NCBI GenBank assembly: GCA_902795045.1
Contig: CADBJU010000016.1
Location: 1-52,048 of the forward strand
Length of the DNA stretch: 52,048 bases
From: Oscillospiraceae bacterium
Lineage (GTDB): Bacteria > Bacillota > Clostridia > Oscillospirales > Oscillospiraceae
Direction of reading: 5' to 3'
Shown: positions 38,649-46,051 of the stretch, in pieces
Layout: every line of letters starts with the position of its first letter
Numbering within the stretch: position 1 is the first letter of the stretch
The notes under the pieces: model-generated
What the model was told of the DNA's origin: nothing
The model's database searches: none
What the model saw: the letters and a program-made list of their open reading frames with translations, nothing else
Made by a program: the position numbers and the translations under genes

Positions 38649-40795
38649 ACGAAGAAATGCTCCTCTTTGCGTTGAACGACACAGAAGATGCGCTTCTGGA
38701 GCGCACGCGCAAGGCTTTGGGCTATAAGCTCCGCGTGAGGAAACGCAGCCCAGGAAAAATCATCCGCATTGTGCTGATTGCGGCAGTGCTTTCGGCTCTG
38801 CTGATCGGCGCTGCCTATGCGGCCGGGCTTGTCGGCCTCGGCAACATGCGGGCCGGTCAGCTTTTTGGCACGAAGATGCTGAGCATGGAGGGCCTGAGTG
38901 ACAGCCCGGAGGGGCAGGCGCTCTCTGAGTGGCTCAGCTACTACGACGTCCACCGCAGCGATCCCTTCGACGCACAGGAGGCCATTGACCTCATGGACGA
39001 CTACGGCCCCTACGGTGTGACCACCAAAGAGATGGCGGATGAGATCGACGCCCTGTGCGGCAAATACGGGCTGAAACGCCTGGGAGTCTTGAGCACCCCG
39101 CCCGATGAGCGGAGCTTCTATGAAGCGGCGGGCGTCGGCAAGCTCACGCGCGGGAACGAGGCTTTTGAAAACGATTATGGCGGAGGCTATGTCTACACAA
39201 GCGGCAGCTTCCAGTTTGACGGGACGCTGTTCTCGACGGGACCCCTCTCAGTCACCGGTGTGAACACCGGCGACAGCTCCCCCGAAGGGGGAGCCAAGCT
39301 TGTGATCCCGTATCAGTTCCGTCGGGCGATGAAGGGCGTGCTGGGCTATGTGACCATGAACGCGGGCGATCCCAATGACTATACCGAGTGGCAGTACACG
39401 ACAAAGGACAGCCAGACGCTCACAATCTCCGACTCTGCACACGGAGCTTTTCTGATCCTCGACAGGCCGGACAGCTTTGTGGTGGTGTCCGTCGCCAAAT
39501 CCGGCTGGGCCGATTCTTTCAACGACGGCAGGCTTGACGGTCTGGGGGATAAGATCGTGAGCTTTGCGCTCAGTCATGAAGACCTCGAGGCCATTGCCGA
39601 CTCCTTCAACTGGGCGGCGCTGGACAATCCCACCCTCGGCATGGATGGGGAGTTTACCTATCATCAGTACAGCAGTGAGAGCGCCATCAATCGCCTCACG
39701 AATCCTGACATCGACCTGAGCATGATTCCAGAGAGCCGGGCGAATCTGAAGCCCACGATCTCCGCCGTTTATGAACAGCAGATCGCGCCCTATATCCGGG
39801 ACTTTCAGCTTGTGGATTACAGCATTGAATGGGGCAAGGCGGAGACTGGCTGGATCAGCTTCACCGGCACGCCCATCAAGCCCATCAGTTGGCGCACGGT
39901 GCCGAGCGACAAGGGCACTGTCTACTGCCGCAGCGTCTGTGTCACGAGAGATGAAAACGGCCTGCCGCTGGCACTGGAAAGCTTCGACATGCTGCCGATT
40001 CCCAAAAAAGATATGTCAAAGAACATCGGCACAGAGGCTAACCCGGACTGGATCTGGCTTAAAAACGAGGCAAAAGTTTTGGCATCTGCATCCCTGTATG
40101 TCCAGCAGGACGGAAAGACCTATACTATCTCCGATCCTGCCGCTCTTGAAGATTTGACGCTGATGCTGAAAGACAGCGACATCGATTCCTTTGACGCCGG
40201 GGATCCGCGCTTTAATCCTCTCTACCTCACGTACACCGACGGGAGCCGCGACCTTGTCTTTACTGCGGCCAGCGGCGCCAACGCATTTCGACAGTACGGC
40301 CAGTGGCAGGGTTACCAGTTTGGCAGAACGATCTTTGACCTGTTTGGCGTTCCGCTTGAGGCCAAAGGGTACACGAATCATGACGGCATCCTCACCGCGC
40401 ACATGGAGTCCCCGGATCAGAGCATGCTGAAATGGATCGAGATGGACTTTGCGGAGAATGGATATCTGATTGAGCGCAGGATCATGTCGGATCAAGTTCG
40501 CCAGATGCGATATGAATACGATGAAAACCACAACTGTGTCCGGGAGACATGGTGGGACGGCGGTGTTATGACCAACGAGATCGTCAGCAGCTATTCCGAC
40601 GATGGCCGCATTCTCCATAGCGAGACCCACACGGGCAATATGTGGAGCGTGGTGGATTATGAGTACGACGAGTTTGGCCGCCTGACGGCGGAGATCCATC
40701 GCGACAATGACGACGCACCCGGTTTTACCGGCGGCAATATCTATTACAGCTATGACGCGGACGGCAACTGCCGCCGCAAAATGGGGTGGGAATAA
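38642..40795 (+). CDS. Large membrane partner of sigma factor with C-terminal YD-like repeats, unit 3
   Basis: The 717-residue protein has a ~40-residue inner segment (MLNEEMLLFALNDTEDALLERTRKALGYK), a membrane helix (IIRIVLIAAVLSALLIGAAYAAGL, ~42-65) and a ~650-residue outer region. The last ~100 residues contain four YD-type units (YEYDENHNCVRET, YSDDGRILHSET, YEYDEFGRLTAE, YSYDADGNCRRK), as in RHS/wall-associated proteins. An SSPEGGAK stretch at about residues 212-219 is encoded by a dispersed palindromic repeat (39272-39298). The start at 38642 follows GAGGAAGG. Coupling to the sigma gene suggests an anti-sigma sensor, but the YD end is unusual. The coding sequence ends in an attachment-like GGGTGGGAATAA. 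Confidence 0.75.
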   Translation: MLNEEMLLFALNDTEDALLERTRKALGYKLRVRKRSPGKIIRIVLIAAVLSALLIGAAYAAGLVGLGNMRAGQLFGTKMLSMEGLSDSPEGQALSEWLSYYDVHRSDPFDAQEAIDLMDDYGPYGVTTKEMADEIDALCGKYGLKRLGVLSTPPDERSFYEAAGVGKLTRGNEAFENDYGGGYVYTSGSFQFDGTLFSTGPLSVTGVNTGDSSPEGGAKLVIPYQFRRAMKGVLGYVTMNAGDPNDYTEWQYTTKDSQTLTISDSAHGAFLILDRPDSFVVVSVAKSGWADSFNDGRLDGLGDKIVSFALSHEDLEAIADSFNWAALDNPTLGMDGEFTYHQYSSESAINRLTNPDIDLSMIPESRANLKPTISAVYEQQIAPYIRDFQLVDYSIEWGKAETGWISFTGTPIKPISWRTVPSDKGTVYCRSVCVTRDENGLPLALESFDMLPIPKKDMSKNIGTEANPDWIWLKNEAKVLASASLYVQQDGKTYTISDPAALEDLTLMLKDSDIDSFDAGDPRFNPLYLTYTDGSRDLVFTAASGANAFRQYGQWQGYQFGRTIFDLFGVPLEAKGYTNHDGILTAHMESPDQSMLKWIEMDFAENGYLIERRIMSDQVRQMRYEYDENHNCVRETWWDGGVMTNEIVSSYSDDGRILHSETHTGNMWSVVDYEYDEFGRLTAEIHRDNDDAPGFTGGNIYYSYDADGNCRRKMGWE
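39272..39298 (-). repeat. Family 3 palindrome inside a coding sequence
   Basis: Read on the minus strand, CTTGGCTCCCCCT and GGGGGAGCTGTC flank a 2-3 nt loop. The sequence equals 17185-17211 apart from the loop. It stays in frame with the host gene and encodes GDSSPEGGAK. Confidence 0.7.
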
Positions 40796-40803
40796 AAGAT
40801 AGC

Positions 40804-40836
40804 GGAGCCTACTTCTCGCGAAAAGAGATGTAGGCT
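40804..40836 (+). terminator. Terminator of sigma unit 3
   Basis: GGAGCCTACTTCTC and GAGATGTAGGCTC form the stem, related to the hairpins after units 1 and 2. Confidence 0.6.
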
Positions 40837-41100
40837 CTGTATTATATGTAATAATTTCAGACAGAGATCAAATAGTGGAAGCTGTGAACAGTAATTCGAT
40901 GTATTATACATAAGTCACTCAAAATCCTGAATTGTCGTCTTGGATTGTTTCGCGTGGAAAACTATTGCGCTTGTCTGGAATATGGTGTAAACTATTATTA
41001 TCTTCTCGATTCGAATGAAACCAGATTTAAGGAATTATTTTGACATTCTCCATGTGTTATAGTAAGAAAGGGTTACTAGCACAACATCAGGGAGGTAGTT
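40837..41100. other. AT-rich gap before the ATPase gene
   Basis: Base composition drops sharply here and stays low to about 43500. I see no gene. TTGACA at 41040 and TATAGT at 41058 are only 12 nt apart, too close for a standard promoter. Confidence 0.4.
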
Positions 41101-42546
41101 ATGGATATCACAATTAACAATATTGGCATTGTTTCAAACTCTACTCTAAAGATAGAGGGGCTTACAGTTATTACAGGGAAAAACAATTCTGGCAAGACAA
41201 CTGTTGGGAAAGTGCTGTATTCTATCATTGATGCTGTTAGCAATTTAACAAGCAAAGCGAAGCAAGATAGAGCTTTCTATATAAGAAAAAGGTTAGAAGA
41301 TGTTACTGATATCGTTGAATTGTTTCGTTTCTACCAATTTCGTCATTCCGAGGAAGAAGAGTCTATTCTTGCTACGTATCCTGCATTTAAATCGCTGATA
41401 TCAAATGAGACATGGAGAGACCAGTCGGCAGAGGATATCGAAGGATTTGCCAAGGAGTTATTATCTGAATTAAAAAGGTTTGATATCTCTCCATTTGAAA
41501 AGAGCGAGGCGTTTGAGCTTTATAGAAGACTGCTTTCTGCAAAAGATACACGAAGTTCAACTATTGTAGCAAATTTTAATGATCAAAAGGCCAAGGCAAT
41601 CGGACTGCTAGAAAGCATGTTTGAACAGATTAATAAAGATATTGGGCTTGTCGACTATGCAAGGGAGAGCATCAATCAAACATTACGCGTGGAGTTTTCA
41701 AATCAGATCCAACCAATATCTCACCAAAACGAAGAATCAACTGTAAGATTCTTTGATAAAGATACTGTTTTTATAGATTTTAGCGTCGGTAACGATAAAG
41801 TAATTAATAATAAAAAGCCAGTTTTCTTTTCCTGCCCATTCAAGAATACTTTTCTTGTTGACAATCCGTTTGTACTTGATGCTTCCACTGCAAGACGCGC
41901 ATTTAATTATTCTGCTAAACTTGCGACTGAATCCTTTCTTAATTCAAACCGTATTCTCTCACATAGTGATAAACTTAGAAATATTTTGAGAAATTCTTCA
42001 CGTCCCTCGGTATTAGAACAAACGGTTCTTGATCAAACCTTAGCTGCTATCAAACGGCAGATAGATGAGATTATTCCAGGAACTTTTGAATTTTCACCTA
42101 GTGGAGAATACTATATTCAAGACGGGAAAAAACTTAAAGTGGCAAATCTTGCCACGGGTTCTAAAATGATTTCCATTATAAAGATACTTTTAGAGATGGG
42201 TAGAATCAATAATGAAACCATGCTTATTTTAGATGAGCCGGAAGCCCATTTACATCCCGAATGGCAAAATGCGTTTGCTGAGGTTATAGCTTTGTTGGTT
42301 AAAGAATTAGGTGTGAAAATATTGTTAACAACACACAGTCCTAATTTTATGTTAGCAATCGATGCATACATGAGAAAATATAAAATTGAAAACCAAACAA
42401 ATTTCTACCAGACTGATTTCCTCGATAATGGCATGGTGACATATCATTGTGTCAATGACGATTTGGGAATTATCTATGAAGATTTTTTGCAGTACCTTTC
42501 TAAAATGAAGATGCTACGTAGTCAGTATTTTAGAGGTATAGAGTAA
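41101..42546 (+). CDS. AAA/ABC-type ATPase of an ATPase-nuclease pair (putative defence)
   Basis: The 481-residue protein has Walker A GKNNSGKT at residues 26-33, a signature-like LATGSKM near 345-352, Walker B MLILDEPEAHLHPEW with catalytic Asp378-Glu379, and an H-loop TTHSP with His412. This is the AAA_15/AAA_21 (SMC/OLD-like) layout with a helical insertion between the Walker motifs. No TOPRIM domain follows. Similar ATPases drive two-gene phage-defence or DNA-repair systems (Septu, Gabija, PARIS, AbiL types) but this pairing matches none that I recognise. Codon use is AT-rich, unlike its neighbours, so it was probably acquired. GGGAGG precedes the ATG. Confidence 0.82.
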   Translation: MDITINNIGIVSNSTLKIEGLTVITGKNNSGKTTVGKVLYSIIDAVSNLTSKAKQDRAFYIRKRLEDVTDIVELFRFYQFRHSEEEESILATYPAFKSLISNETWRDQSAEDIEGFAKELLSELKRFDISPFEKSEAFELYRRLLSAKDTRSSTIVANFNDQKAKAIGLLESMFEQINKDIGLVDYARESINQTLRVEFSNQIQPISHQNEESTVRFFDKDTVFIDFSVGNDKVINNKKPVFFSCPFKNTFLVDNPFVLDASTARRAFNYSAKLATESFLNSNRILSHSDKLRNILRNSSRPSVLEQTVLDQTLAAIKRQIDEIIPGTFEFSPSGEYYIQDGKKLKVANLATGSKMISIIKILLEMGRINNETMLILDEPEAHLHPEWQNAFAEVIALLVKELGVKILLTTHSPNFMLAIDAYMRKYKIENQTNFYQTDFLDNGMVTYHCVNDDLGIIYEDFLQYLSKMKMLRSQYFRGIE

Positions 42547-42547
42547 T

Positions 42548-43225
42548 ATGCTTACAGAACAAATAAAAGAATATGCGGAAGATAATTGGGGATCTTTTTT
42601 AAAATCACTCACAGAAATTTCAAAAAATCACAATTCTGGAGATTCTCTTGTCTATAACGAAAATGAGATTTACAGTTTTGATGATATTAGCAAAGCTCTT
42701 TATCCAGAGCAGAACGAACCCGCATCCGTAGATGGACTGGTTATTGGGGACAATTATTTGGAACTAATTGAATTCAAGGGCGGTTTTAAACAAAAGATAA
42801 CAAAGGATTCTTTTGACGCGGAAAAAGGGCGATGTCAGATTTCTGGTGATGTTTGTCAAGATTATTGGTCAATCTTTTTTGAGTACCAAAAGAGAAAAAT
42901 CCGAGAGTTGGTCGTGTCAATTAGATTTAAAGCACTGGAAAGCTATATAACCATAGAAAAGCAAGTCTTTCCTAGATGTTCTTTCGACGAAAGGAAAGCT
43001 TTAAAAGTTATCCTAACAGTTGTGATTGATGAAACTGGTGTAGACAGCATGGAAGATACACTTTCGGAATTAGCAGGAAAAAAAAGTGATGATAATTGTT
43101 ATGATTCTATTAGAAAAGCTTTGTCTGGATTGAAAAACAGGGAAGACTATACCGGAATGCCATATTTTTACAATCAGATCAATGTCATTTCTATACAAGA
43201 CTTTATGAATCGTTCAACGACATAA
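42548..43225 (+). CDS. PD-(D/E)XK nuclease-like partner of the ATPase
   Basis: The 225-residue protein begins 1 nt after the ATPase stop. SVDGLVIGDNYLELIEFKGGF provides Asp62 and Glu75-x-Lys77, the spacing of a PD-(D/E)XK core (D-x12-E-x-K) on two strands with a hydrophobic pattern. An upstream Glu at 57 could complete the site. The rest (YWSIFFEYQKRKIRELVVSIRFKALESYI ... KALKVILTVVIDE) is strand-rich. I do not recognise the family. As the small partner of an ATPase in an AT-rich island, it may be the effector of a defence system; activity is not shown. Confidence 0.65.
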   Translation: MLTEQIKEYAEDNWGSFLKSLTEISKNHNSGDSLVYNENEIYSFDDISKALYPEQNEPASVDGLVIGDNYLELIEFKGGFKQKITKDSFDAEKGRCQISGDVCQDYWSIFFEYQKRKIRELVVSIRFKALESYITIEKQVFPRCSFDERKALKVILTVVIDETGVDSMEDTLSELAGKKSDDNCYDSIRKALSGLKNREDYTGMPYFYNQINVISIQDFMNRSTT

Positions 43226-43476
43226 TTACCCACTATTCAATATTGCGCAGGCAAAGACCATAATATCCTTTCATTAACCAGGAGTGTTCCCCATCTTTTT
43301 ACATCTGTTTTACCTATATAGTGCAAAACCATGAAACACTTTGATCTTTGACTGACTGTACCGATATTTACGAGCAAGTACCCCTGAGTGTGAACGCTAA
43401 CAGGCAATGGCCTAATATTGTATAAACGTTTTTACATATATTAGTTAAGTCAAGGTTGTGGGGATTCGTGTAACTA
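43226..43476. other. AT-rich gap after the ATPase-nuclease pair
   Basis: No coding sequence, clear terminator or repeat is visible between the nuclease-like gene and the promoter at 43477. Confidence 0.4.
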
Positions 43477-43505
43477 TTGAAAATCAGACGCTTCTGTGCT
43501 ATAGT
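43477..43505 (+). promoter_or_regulatory. Near-consensus promoter abutting direct repeat A
   Basis: TTGAAA, a 17-nt spacer and TATAGT end 3 nt before repeat A begins, so transcription would start at the first bases of the repeat. No protein is encoded directly behind it, so the repeat could be transcribed as an RNA. Confidence 0.6.
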
Positions 43506-43508
43506 AAT

Positions 43509-43738
43509 CACATCAAAAAGCCTATATCAAACTGGCAAAGCATTCCTGTTAATCGTCCAAGCCACTGTAAACAGCCCCAACAATTCGGGCGTGTGATAGC
43601 AGCTTTGATAGCTTTTTGATAGCAAAAGTCCGTAGACCCCATGGGTTGAGGATAATGGGAATCAAACGGAGTCACGTCGAGTCAAATCTCCTAAACAAAA
43701 GCAGTTAAAGTCGGGATTTGCTTGGCGAGTGGGAATAA
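43509..43738 (+). repeat. Long direct repeat A ending in the guaA attachment core
   Basis: The 230-bp sequence recurs at 45104-45333 with about 17 differences by my count. It contains three TGATAGC words spaced 12 and 11 nt apart (43594, 43606, 43617), like arm-type integrase sites. It ends in GAGTGGGAATAA (43727-43738), identical to the guaA 3' end. I read it as the right end of an integrated element (attR). Confidence 0.85.
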
Positions 43739-43786
43739 GACAGAGTTTGTCTTCGATTGGTTCAGATTATCTCAAAACACTTGAAA

Positions 43787-43820
43787 CAGCAGGCATTCTA
43801 CGGAGTGCCTGCTGTTCGCT
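43787..43820 (+). terminator. Terminator after repeat A
   Basis: CAGCAGGCATTC and GAGTGCCTGCTG form a stem with one G-T pair, followed by TTCGCTTT. Confidence 0.65.
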
Positions 43821-43946
43821 TTAATCAGCAATGATAGAATGATATCGAAATCCGGTAAGAACTACAGCAAAACGTTGCTTTCTTCCTTGCGTTTTTGCCT
43901 TTTTGTCGTATAATAACGGTAATCAAAAGAAGGTGAGGTCTTGCGG

Positions 43947-44993
43947 ATGACGGATCGAATTCAGCCCATCGATCAGGACATCAAGCTCGTCGTTCATGAG
44001 ATCGGCGATCTACTGACCGCTGCCCGGAATAATGTTGCCCGGCAGGTGAACAATGAGCTTCTGGGCACCTACTGGAATATCGGCCGCATTATTGCCGAAT
44101 ATGAGCAGACGGTGCCGGAGCGGGCCGACTACGGAAAGCAGACGCTCAAGGAGCTGTCAAAGGCACTGACCGCTGAATTCGGCAAGGGCTTTTCGCGCGC
44201 AAATCTGTATAACATGCGGCAGTTTTATCTGTCCTATGAAAAAGTCCAGTCAGTGACTGGAAAATTGACATGGACGCATTACTGCGAATTGTTGACCATC
44301 TCCGACCCGGACAAACGCAGCTTCTACGAAAAAGAAGCAGTCAATTCCAATTGGTCTGTGCGCGAGCTTAAACGCCAGATCGACAGCTCTTTGTTCGAGC
44401 GCCTGCTGCTTTCCCGTGGGGATGCAAACAAGGAGCAGGTGCTGGCGCTGGCAGAGAAAGGAATTGAGATCGCTGAACCGTCTGATCTCATCCGCGACCC
44501 GTATGTGTTTGAATTCCTCGGCATCCCGGAGGATAAGCCCATGCTGGAGAGCGATCTGGAACACGCGTTGGTACAGCAGATCGAAAAATTTCTGCTGGAG
44601 CTGGGGCGGGGATTTATGTTTGTCGGCACACAGCAGCGGGTGACGATCAACAACACCCACTACTATGTGGATATGGTGTTCTACAACAAGATCCTCCGCG
44701 CATATGTGCTGATTGAGCTGAAGACCACAAAACTGACGCCGGAAGCCGCAGGGCAGATCAATCTGTATCTGAACTACTACGCCTCCGAGGTCAACGATCC
44801 GGACGACAATCCTCCGATTGGGATCATCCTGTGCACCGAGAAGGACAGCATCACGGCGGAATACGCATTGGGTGGTCTATCAAACAACATCTTTGCCTCG
44901 CGTTATGTGCTGTATATGCCGAACAAGGAGCAACTGATCGCCCAGGTAGAAGCGGTTTTGAAAAAGCGGAAAGAGAACGGGAATGAATCCTGA
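43947..44993 (+). CDS. DUF1016 (YhcG-type) PD-(D/E)XK nuclease family protein
   Basis: The 348-residue protein has an N-terminal DUF1016 domain (VARQVNNELLGTYWNIGRIIAEYEQ ... YGKQTLKELSKALTAEFGKGFSRANLYNMRQFYLSYE) and a C-terminal nuclease domain. YYVDMVFYNKILRAYVLIELKTTKLTPEAAGQINLYLNYY supplies the D ... E-x-K catalytic set. Proteins of this family often lie in defence islands beside type I restriction genes; their role is not settled. An ATG at 43947 or TTG at 43941 fits the AAGGTGAGG site. The gene sits alone between direct repeats A and B, as the cargo of a ~1.6-kb cassette. Confidence 0.88.
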   Translation: MTDRIQPIDQDIKLVVHEIGDLLTAARNNVARQVNNELLGTYWNIGRIIAEYEQTVPERADYGKQTLKELSKALTAEFGKGFSRANLYNMRQFYLSYEKVQSVTGKLTWTHYCELLTISDPDKRSFYEKEAVNSNWSVRELKRQIDSSLFERLLLSRGDANKEQVLALAEKGIEIAEPSDLIRDPYVFEFLGIPEDKPMLESDLEHALVQQIEKFLLELGRGFMFVGTQQRVTINNTHYYVDMVFYNKILRAYVLIELKTTKLTPEAAGQINLYLNYYASEVNDPDDNPPIGIILCTEKDSITAEYALGGLSNNIFASRYVLYMPNKEQLIAQVEAVLKKRKENGNES

Positions 44994-45103
44994 TTGCGAA
45001 TGAGTATGGGTGGCGGAGAGCATTTTCCGCCACCCGTTCTTTATGCTCGCAAAATTCTTTCCTCTTATAGTGACACTTTGCCCGAAAAATGGATTTATAT
45101 AAC

Positions 45104-45333
45104 CACATCAAAAAGCCTGTTTCAAACTGGTAAAGCATTCCTGTTAATCGTCCAAGCCACTGTAAACAGCTCCAACAAACCGGACCTGTGATAGCGTCGT
45201 TGATAGCTTTTTGATAGCAAAAGTCCGTAGACCCCATGGGTTGAGGATAATGGGAGTCAATTGGAGTCACGTCGAGACAAATCCCCTAAACAAAAGCAGT
45301 TAAAGTCGGGGTTTGCTTGGCGAGTGGGAATAA
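45104..45333 (+). repeat. Long direct repeat B ending in the guaA attachment core
   Basis: It is about 93% identical to repeat A by my count. It has the same three TGATAGC words (45189, 45201, 45212) and the same terminal GAGTGGGAATAA (45322-45333). It is followed by a GGCGGGG...CCCCGCC hairpin that resembles the guaA terminator. Confidence 0.85.
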
Positions 45334-45370
45334 ACAGCGATCAGAGCAATCAGAAAATGGTTATAACAAC

Positions 45371-45405
45371 GGCGGGGAGCATTCCCCGCCGCAAGTCATT
45401 TTAAA
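45371..45405 (+). terminator. Hairpin downstream of repeat B
   Basis: GGCGGGGAGC and ATTCCCCGCC form a stem followed by TCATTTT. Its likeness to the guaA terminator suggests it was the original guaA terminator before insertion. Confidence 0.55.
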
Positions 45406-45420
45406 AGACGAAAAGCAATT

Positions 45421-45458
45421 TAAAACTTTTGCCGTGTTTTGTTGTCTATATAGGTGAG
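45421..45458 (+). promoter_or_regulatory. Candidate promoter of sigma unit 4
   Basis: TAAAAC at 45421 and CTATATAGGTGAG ending at 45458 sit at the same offset as the elements before units 1 and 3; only the downstream half is well conserved. Confidence 0.35.
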
Positions 45459-45484
45459 AGCTCTTGAAAAGAAGGAGGTTCCGT

Positions 45485-46051
45485 ATGGAAGACAGAGAAA
45501 TCGTTGATCTGTACTGGCAGCGTTCCGATCGGGCCATAGCGGAAACGGATCAGAAATACGGCAGATACTGCCGCACGATTGCCATGAATATCTGCGGGTC
45601 AAACGAGGACGCGGAGGAATGCGTGAACGACACCTGGTTTCGCGCGTGGAACCGTATGCCCTCCGAGCGCCCGACGGTCTTATCGGCATTTCTCGGCTGT
45701 ATCACAAGAAATCTCGCCATCAATACGATCAAGGCGAAAAACAGAATCAAGCGCGGCAGAGGCGAAGCGTCTCTTGCCCTGGAGGAACTCAGCGAGTGCA
45801 TCCCCGACGGAAGAAGTCCCGAAAAAGTCCTGGAAGAAAAAGAACTGGAAAAGCTGATTGGGCGTTTCACAGCAGGCTTAAAGGAGACTGACAGAATGAT
45901 TTTTGTCCTGCGCTACTGGTATCTCGTGCCTGTTGCGGACATTGCCGAGAAACTGCATTGCAGTCAGGGAAAGATCAAAAGCAGCCTGTTTCGCACACGA
46001 AAGAAGCTGAGGGAAGCATTACAGAAGGAGGGCTTATATTGGACGAACTGA
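45485..46051 (+). CDS. ECF-type RNA polymerase sigma factor, unit 4
   Basis: The 188-residue paralogue starts MEDREIVDLYWQRSDRAIAETDQKYGRYCRTIAMNICG after an AAGGAGG site. Region 2 is DAEECVNDTWFRAWNRMPSERPTVLSAFLGCITRNLAINTIK. Region 4 is RMIFVLRYWYLVPVADIAEKLHCSQGKIKSSLFRTRKKLREAL. It is closest to unit 3 in the first 50 residues. Its end overlaps the partner gene by 13 nt. Confidence 0.9.
   Translation: MEDREIVDLYWQRSDRAIAETDQKYGRYCRTIAMNICGSNEDAEECVNDTWFRAWNRMPSERPTVLSAFLGCITRNLAINTIKAKNRIKRGRGEASLALEELSECIPDGRSPEKVLEEKELEKLIGRFTAGLKETDRMIFVLRYWYLVPVADIAEKLHCSQGKIKSSLFRTRKKLREALQKEGLYWTN

Noticed and set aside
41040-41063. Sigma-A promoter for the ATPase gene
   Set aside because: TTGACA and TATAGT are only 12 nt apart, too close for a normal promoter.
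45001-45191. Short frame reading into repeat B
   Set aside because: The repeat copies differ at positions that change residues freely, and there is no ribosome site, so coding is unlikely.
43509-45333. Insertion sequence or retron
   Set aside because: The gene between the repeats is a DUF1016 nuclease, not a transposase or reverse transcriptase. The ends are direct repeats without terminal inverted repeats.
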